DNA of 35,920 nt, taken from the NCBI GenBank assembly GCA_001771365.1, contig METP01000003.1, positions 1-35,920 of the forward strand. The letters are read 5' to 3'. The first letter of the stretch is position 1. The number at the start of each line of letters is the position of its first letter. The notes under the pieces were generated by a model. That model was given only the letters and a program-made list of their open reading frames with translations, had not been told where the DNA came from and ran no database searches. This DNA comes from a candidate division WOR-1 bacterium RIFCSPLOWO2_02_FULL_46_20 (GTDB taxonomy: Bacteria; Margulisbacteria; WOR-1; O2-12-FULL-45-9). A program made the position numbers and the translations under genes. Below are positions 34,204 to 35,920 of this stretch, in pieces.

Positions 34204-34363
34204 GCTGAAAAGCCGCGCCCTGCTTCCTCACGCGTATTTTGCTGCGACCAATTTTGATCCTTAGCGCATATTCGCCAGAATCATCCAGGACAGGGCGCTT
34301 AAATACATGCGGATCATGGGACTGGAGCCGTATCCTCCTGGCGCGCGGAATAAAGATCTCCAT
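34157..34363 (-). CDS. Hypothetical small open frame
   Basis: From the ATG at 34363 a 68-residue basic frame runs to a TAG in the 76-bp repeat (MEIFIPRARRIRLQSHD at the start, KKFRRDST at the end). I do not recognise it. The same frame stays open upstream to the TAG that ends the third ATPase gene (34502), so it could instead be a decayed extension or remnant. No ribosome-binding site is evident. Confidence 0.25.
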   Translation of the reverse strand: MEIFIPRARRIRLQSHDPHVFKRPVLDDSGEYALRIKIGRSKIRVRKQGAAFQLMPLSKTKKFRRDST

Positions 34364-34459
34364 GGACTCCAAAAGTATTATGGATGCTGCATTGCGGAAG
34401 TCAGGAAGTATTTTTTGAGCGGCTTGTTTTTTTGTGCTATACTGGCAAAAAGTTAAACA

Positions 34460-34494
34460 TTCAATTTCTCTGTTTTTTAGGGTGATAAAGGGCC
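34460..34494. repeat. 35-bp repeat, copy B
   Basis: Matches 32754-32788 with two differences. It lies immediately after the third ATPase gene. Confidence 0.75.
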
Positions 34495-34501
34495 AGTAAA
34501 A

Positions 34502-35704
34502 CTAAAGCCCGAGTTTTTCGGGCAGTTCAAACCAGGGGATTGCCAATATGTGTCTTAGCTTTTGGGGGCGGGGCGTCTGGCAGATAAGATATGCCTCTGC
34601 GCCAGAATGCTTCCGGCAGAATGTTTCCAGGCCGGATAGGTCTTGAGTTGAAGGTTTGGCGGTGGCTTTTATTTCCAGCGCGATCAAACGACTCCCTTTT
34701 TTGATTATCAAATCAACTTCCTCACCCTGTTTGGTCCGCCAGTAAAAAAGCTCCGTTCCGGGTTGATGTTTTAACCGCGCCATTATTTCCAGGACCACGA
34801 AGTGTTCAAACAGGAGCCCGATTTGGAGCGGCAATATCCCTTTGCCGCAGCCGATGCCGGCCGCCGCGTTGCGCACCCCGATATCAAAAAAATAATAACG
34901 GGCGGAACGCAAAACGGCATCGCGCGATGAACCATAGGCATCCAGGCGATGGATTATTAAAGTATCTTCTAATATCTGGAAATACTCGCGGATGGTTGGA
35001 TGAGTTAGGCCGACGACCCCGCCGATCTTGGAAAAATTCGGCGCGCTCCCTGATTCCAGGGCGGCGAGACGGAGAAATTTGCTGAACCTGGGGATGTTGC
35101 GGGTCAACGCCTCCATCCTGATCTCTTCATCCAGGTAGAGCGAAGTATAGTCAAACAGCGATTCCTCCCGCGTAATAAGGTCTTTTTCCGCCAAAATCCC
35201 GGGGAGGGCGCCATAGAGAAGATTGGCAGTGATATTTACAGGAAATTTGAGCAAGGCGCTTTCGTCCCAGGTAAGAGGGTATAAGTGTTCGATGTGGACG
35301 CGGCCCGGCAGCCAGTTGGTCCCAAAGTTTTTCATTTTCCTGGCCGATGAACCGGTTGCTCCCAATACCACTTTCCCTTTATCAATTAAAAACTGCAGAA
35401 CATCCATGACTCGGGGGATTTTCTGGATTTCATCAATAAATAGGTAGGCCGGTTCTTTGTTTCCTTTGGCCTCGACTTCCCGCAAAATTATCTCGGGGTC
35501 AGACTCGATTCGTTCCCTTTCCGAGGGGAGTTGGAAATAATAGCGTAGTGTTCTTTCTTTGGGGAGTTCAGCAAAGATGTCTTCCAGCAAAGTAGATTTT
35601 CCCGTTTGCCGCGGCCCAAATAAAATGAAGGAGCGGCCTGCCAGGAGGAGTTTTAATAGCTTTTCTCGTTTTGACCGTTTGAAGGTAACACTTTCAATAA
35701 TCAT
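34502..35704 (-). CDS. AAA_14/DUF4143 ATPase (third copy)
   Basis: The 400-residue protein is intact. Walker A is GPRQTGKS (30-37), Walker B is LFIDEIQK (88-95), the sensor is ATGSSARKM, then NWLPGRVHIEHLYPLT. A winged-helix-like stretch GGVVGLTHPTIREYFQILEDTLII and a PD-(D/E)xK-like end (GEEVDLIIKKGSRLIALEIKATA) follow. It is closer to the broken second copy than to the first. The ATG is 9 nt from a TATATT box and has no ribosome-binding site, so translation should be from a nearly leaderless mRNA. Perfect 76-bp direct repeats lie on both sides of the gene. Confidence 0.88.
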   Translation of the reverse strand: MIIESVTFKRSKREKLLKLLLAGRSFILFGPRQTGKSTLLEDIFAELPKERTLRYYFQLPSERERIESDPEIILREVEAKGNKEPAYLFIDEIQKIPRVMDVLQFLIDKGKVVLGATGSSARKMKNFGTNWLPGRVHIEHLYPLTWDESALLKFPVNITANLLYGALPGILAEKDLITREESLFDYTSLYLDEEIRMEALTRNIPRFSKFLRLAALESGSAPNFSKIGGVVGLTHPTIREYFQILEDTLIIHRLDAYGSSRDAVLRSARYYFFDIGVRNAAAGIGCGKGILPLQIGLLFEHFVVLEIMARLKHQPGTELFYWRTKQGEEVDLIIKKGSRLIALEIKATAKPSTQDLSGLETFCRKHSGAEAYLICQTPRPQKLRHILAIPWFELPEKLGL

Positions 35705-35713
35705 AATATATTG

Positions 35714-35742
35714 AATATACTACTTTCAAATAGTATTGTCAA
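35714..35742 (-). promoter_or_regulatory. Promoter and inverted repeat of the third DUF4143 gene
   Basis: Read leftward: TTGACA (complement of 35737-35742), 17 bp, TATATT (complement of 35714-35719), 9 nt to the ATG. An inverted repeat ATACTA-8 nt-TAGTAT (35717-35736) covers the spacer and part of the -10. Its ATAGTAT half-site also occurs in the fic palindrome. Confidence 0.7.
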
Positions 35743-35758
35743 GTGTTCGAAGATCCAA

Positions 35759-35834
35759 GCCTTACCTGCTTTTGAATGGATGGTGGGCTAGGTCGAGTCG
35801 CGGCGGAATTTTTTAGTTTTTGACAATGGCATAA
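35759..35834. repeat. 76-bp direct repeat, right copy
   Basis: Identical to 34128-34203. Here it includes the last six codons and stop of the gene entering from the right edge plus its downstream flank. Confidence 0.9.
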
Positions 35835-35920
35835 AAGGTCCCATTGTTGGAAGAGTCTGCCAAGATAATGCCTTTATCCTTTATTCCCACACCAAAATAC
35901 CCCACCGCTTGCGGTGGGGT
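35813..35920 (-). CDS. C-terminal end of an unidentified protein (partial)
   Basis: The minus-strand frame is open from the window edge to a TAA at 35813 and gives 35 residues: GYFGVGIKDKGIILADSS, then NNGTFYAIVKN. The composition looks like a real protein end, but the family cannot be named. The first residues (TPPQAVG) come from a palindrome at the edge. Confidence 0.5.
   Translation of the reverse strand, partial: TPPQAVGYFGVGIKDKGIILADSSNNGTFYAIVKN
35899..35920. repeat. Perfect palindrome at the window edge
   Basis: ACCCCACCGC, TT, GCGGTGGGGT: a 10-bp stem with a 2-nt loop. It is in frame in the partial gene and resembles the other palindromic elements in this window. Confidence 0.75.

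Noticed and set aside
34415-34443. Rightward promoter TTGAGC-17-TATACT
   Set aside because: Good spacing, but no gene follows on the plus strand; it points into the antisense of the third ATPase gene, so it may be a relic or chance.

Overview
This 35.9-kb window is a mostly chromosomal, gene-dense segment of a bacterium, with an accessory zone at its right end. The gene set (RpoD/DnaG/Dgt/PPDK block, LytR-CpsA-Psr protein, YqeK-RsfS, ArgC-ArgJ-ArgB, split AmmeMemo proteins, a GlmM with an archaeal-type sugar motif) and the many short palindromic or low-complexity repeats embedded in genes suggest an uncultured candidate-phylum lineage, perhaps WOR-1/Margulisbacteria-like. That placement is a weak inference; no rRNA is present to test it.

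Left part (1-9.9 kb). A Fic-family AMP-transferase gene is read rightward from a promoter that overlaps a perfect 22-bp palindrome. It faces a long leftward operon: yqeK, an LCP-family gene, rsfS, tRNA-Ala(GGC), ppdK, dgt, dnaG and rpoD. Most junctions are stop/start overlaps, and the operon ends in a recognisable intrinsic terminator.

Middle (9.9-21 kb). Rightward genes encode a stand-alone GlmU-type uridylyltransferase domain, a 1095-residue histidine kinase with a duplicated 7TM sensor plus GAF and PAS domains, and an NtrC-like regulator whose ATPase module has lost its key motifs. A leftward glmM overlaps the regulator tail-to-tail. A divergent rightward operon then carries a LigB/MEMO-like gene, AMMECR1, argC, argJ and argB.

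Carbohydrate operon (21-31.5 kb, leftward). The order is a sugar-binding lipoprotein, glmS, a large clan GH-Q glycoside phosphorylase (probably GH161-like), a GH42 beta-galactosidase and a GH94 cellobiose phosphorylase. It looks like uptake and phosphorolysis of beta-glucan oligosaccharides, coupled to hexosamine synthesis. GlmS, GlmM and the GlmU-like domain all lie in this window, but the acetyltransferase half of GlmU does not.

Right accessory zone (31.5-35.9 kb). It has three AAA_14/DUF4143 ATPase genes, one broken by an internal deletion. Each has a strong sigma-70 promoter overlapped by its own inverted repeat. Around them are toxin-like remnants, a 35-bp repeat, and a perfect 76-bp direct repeat that brackets the third ATPase gene and copies the tail of a gene running off the right edge.

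Two themes cross the window. First, at least nine -10 boxes sit only 6-11 nt from a start codon that lacks a ribosome-binding site, which predicts widespread leaderless or near-leaderless mRNAs. Second, palindromic and 7-bp tandem repeats lie in frame inside conserved enzyme genes (argJ, argC, GH42) or at gene junctions (dgt/dnaG).
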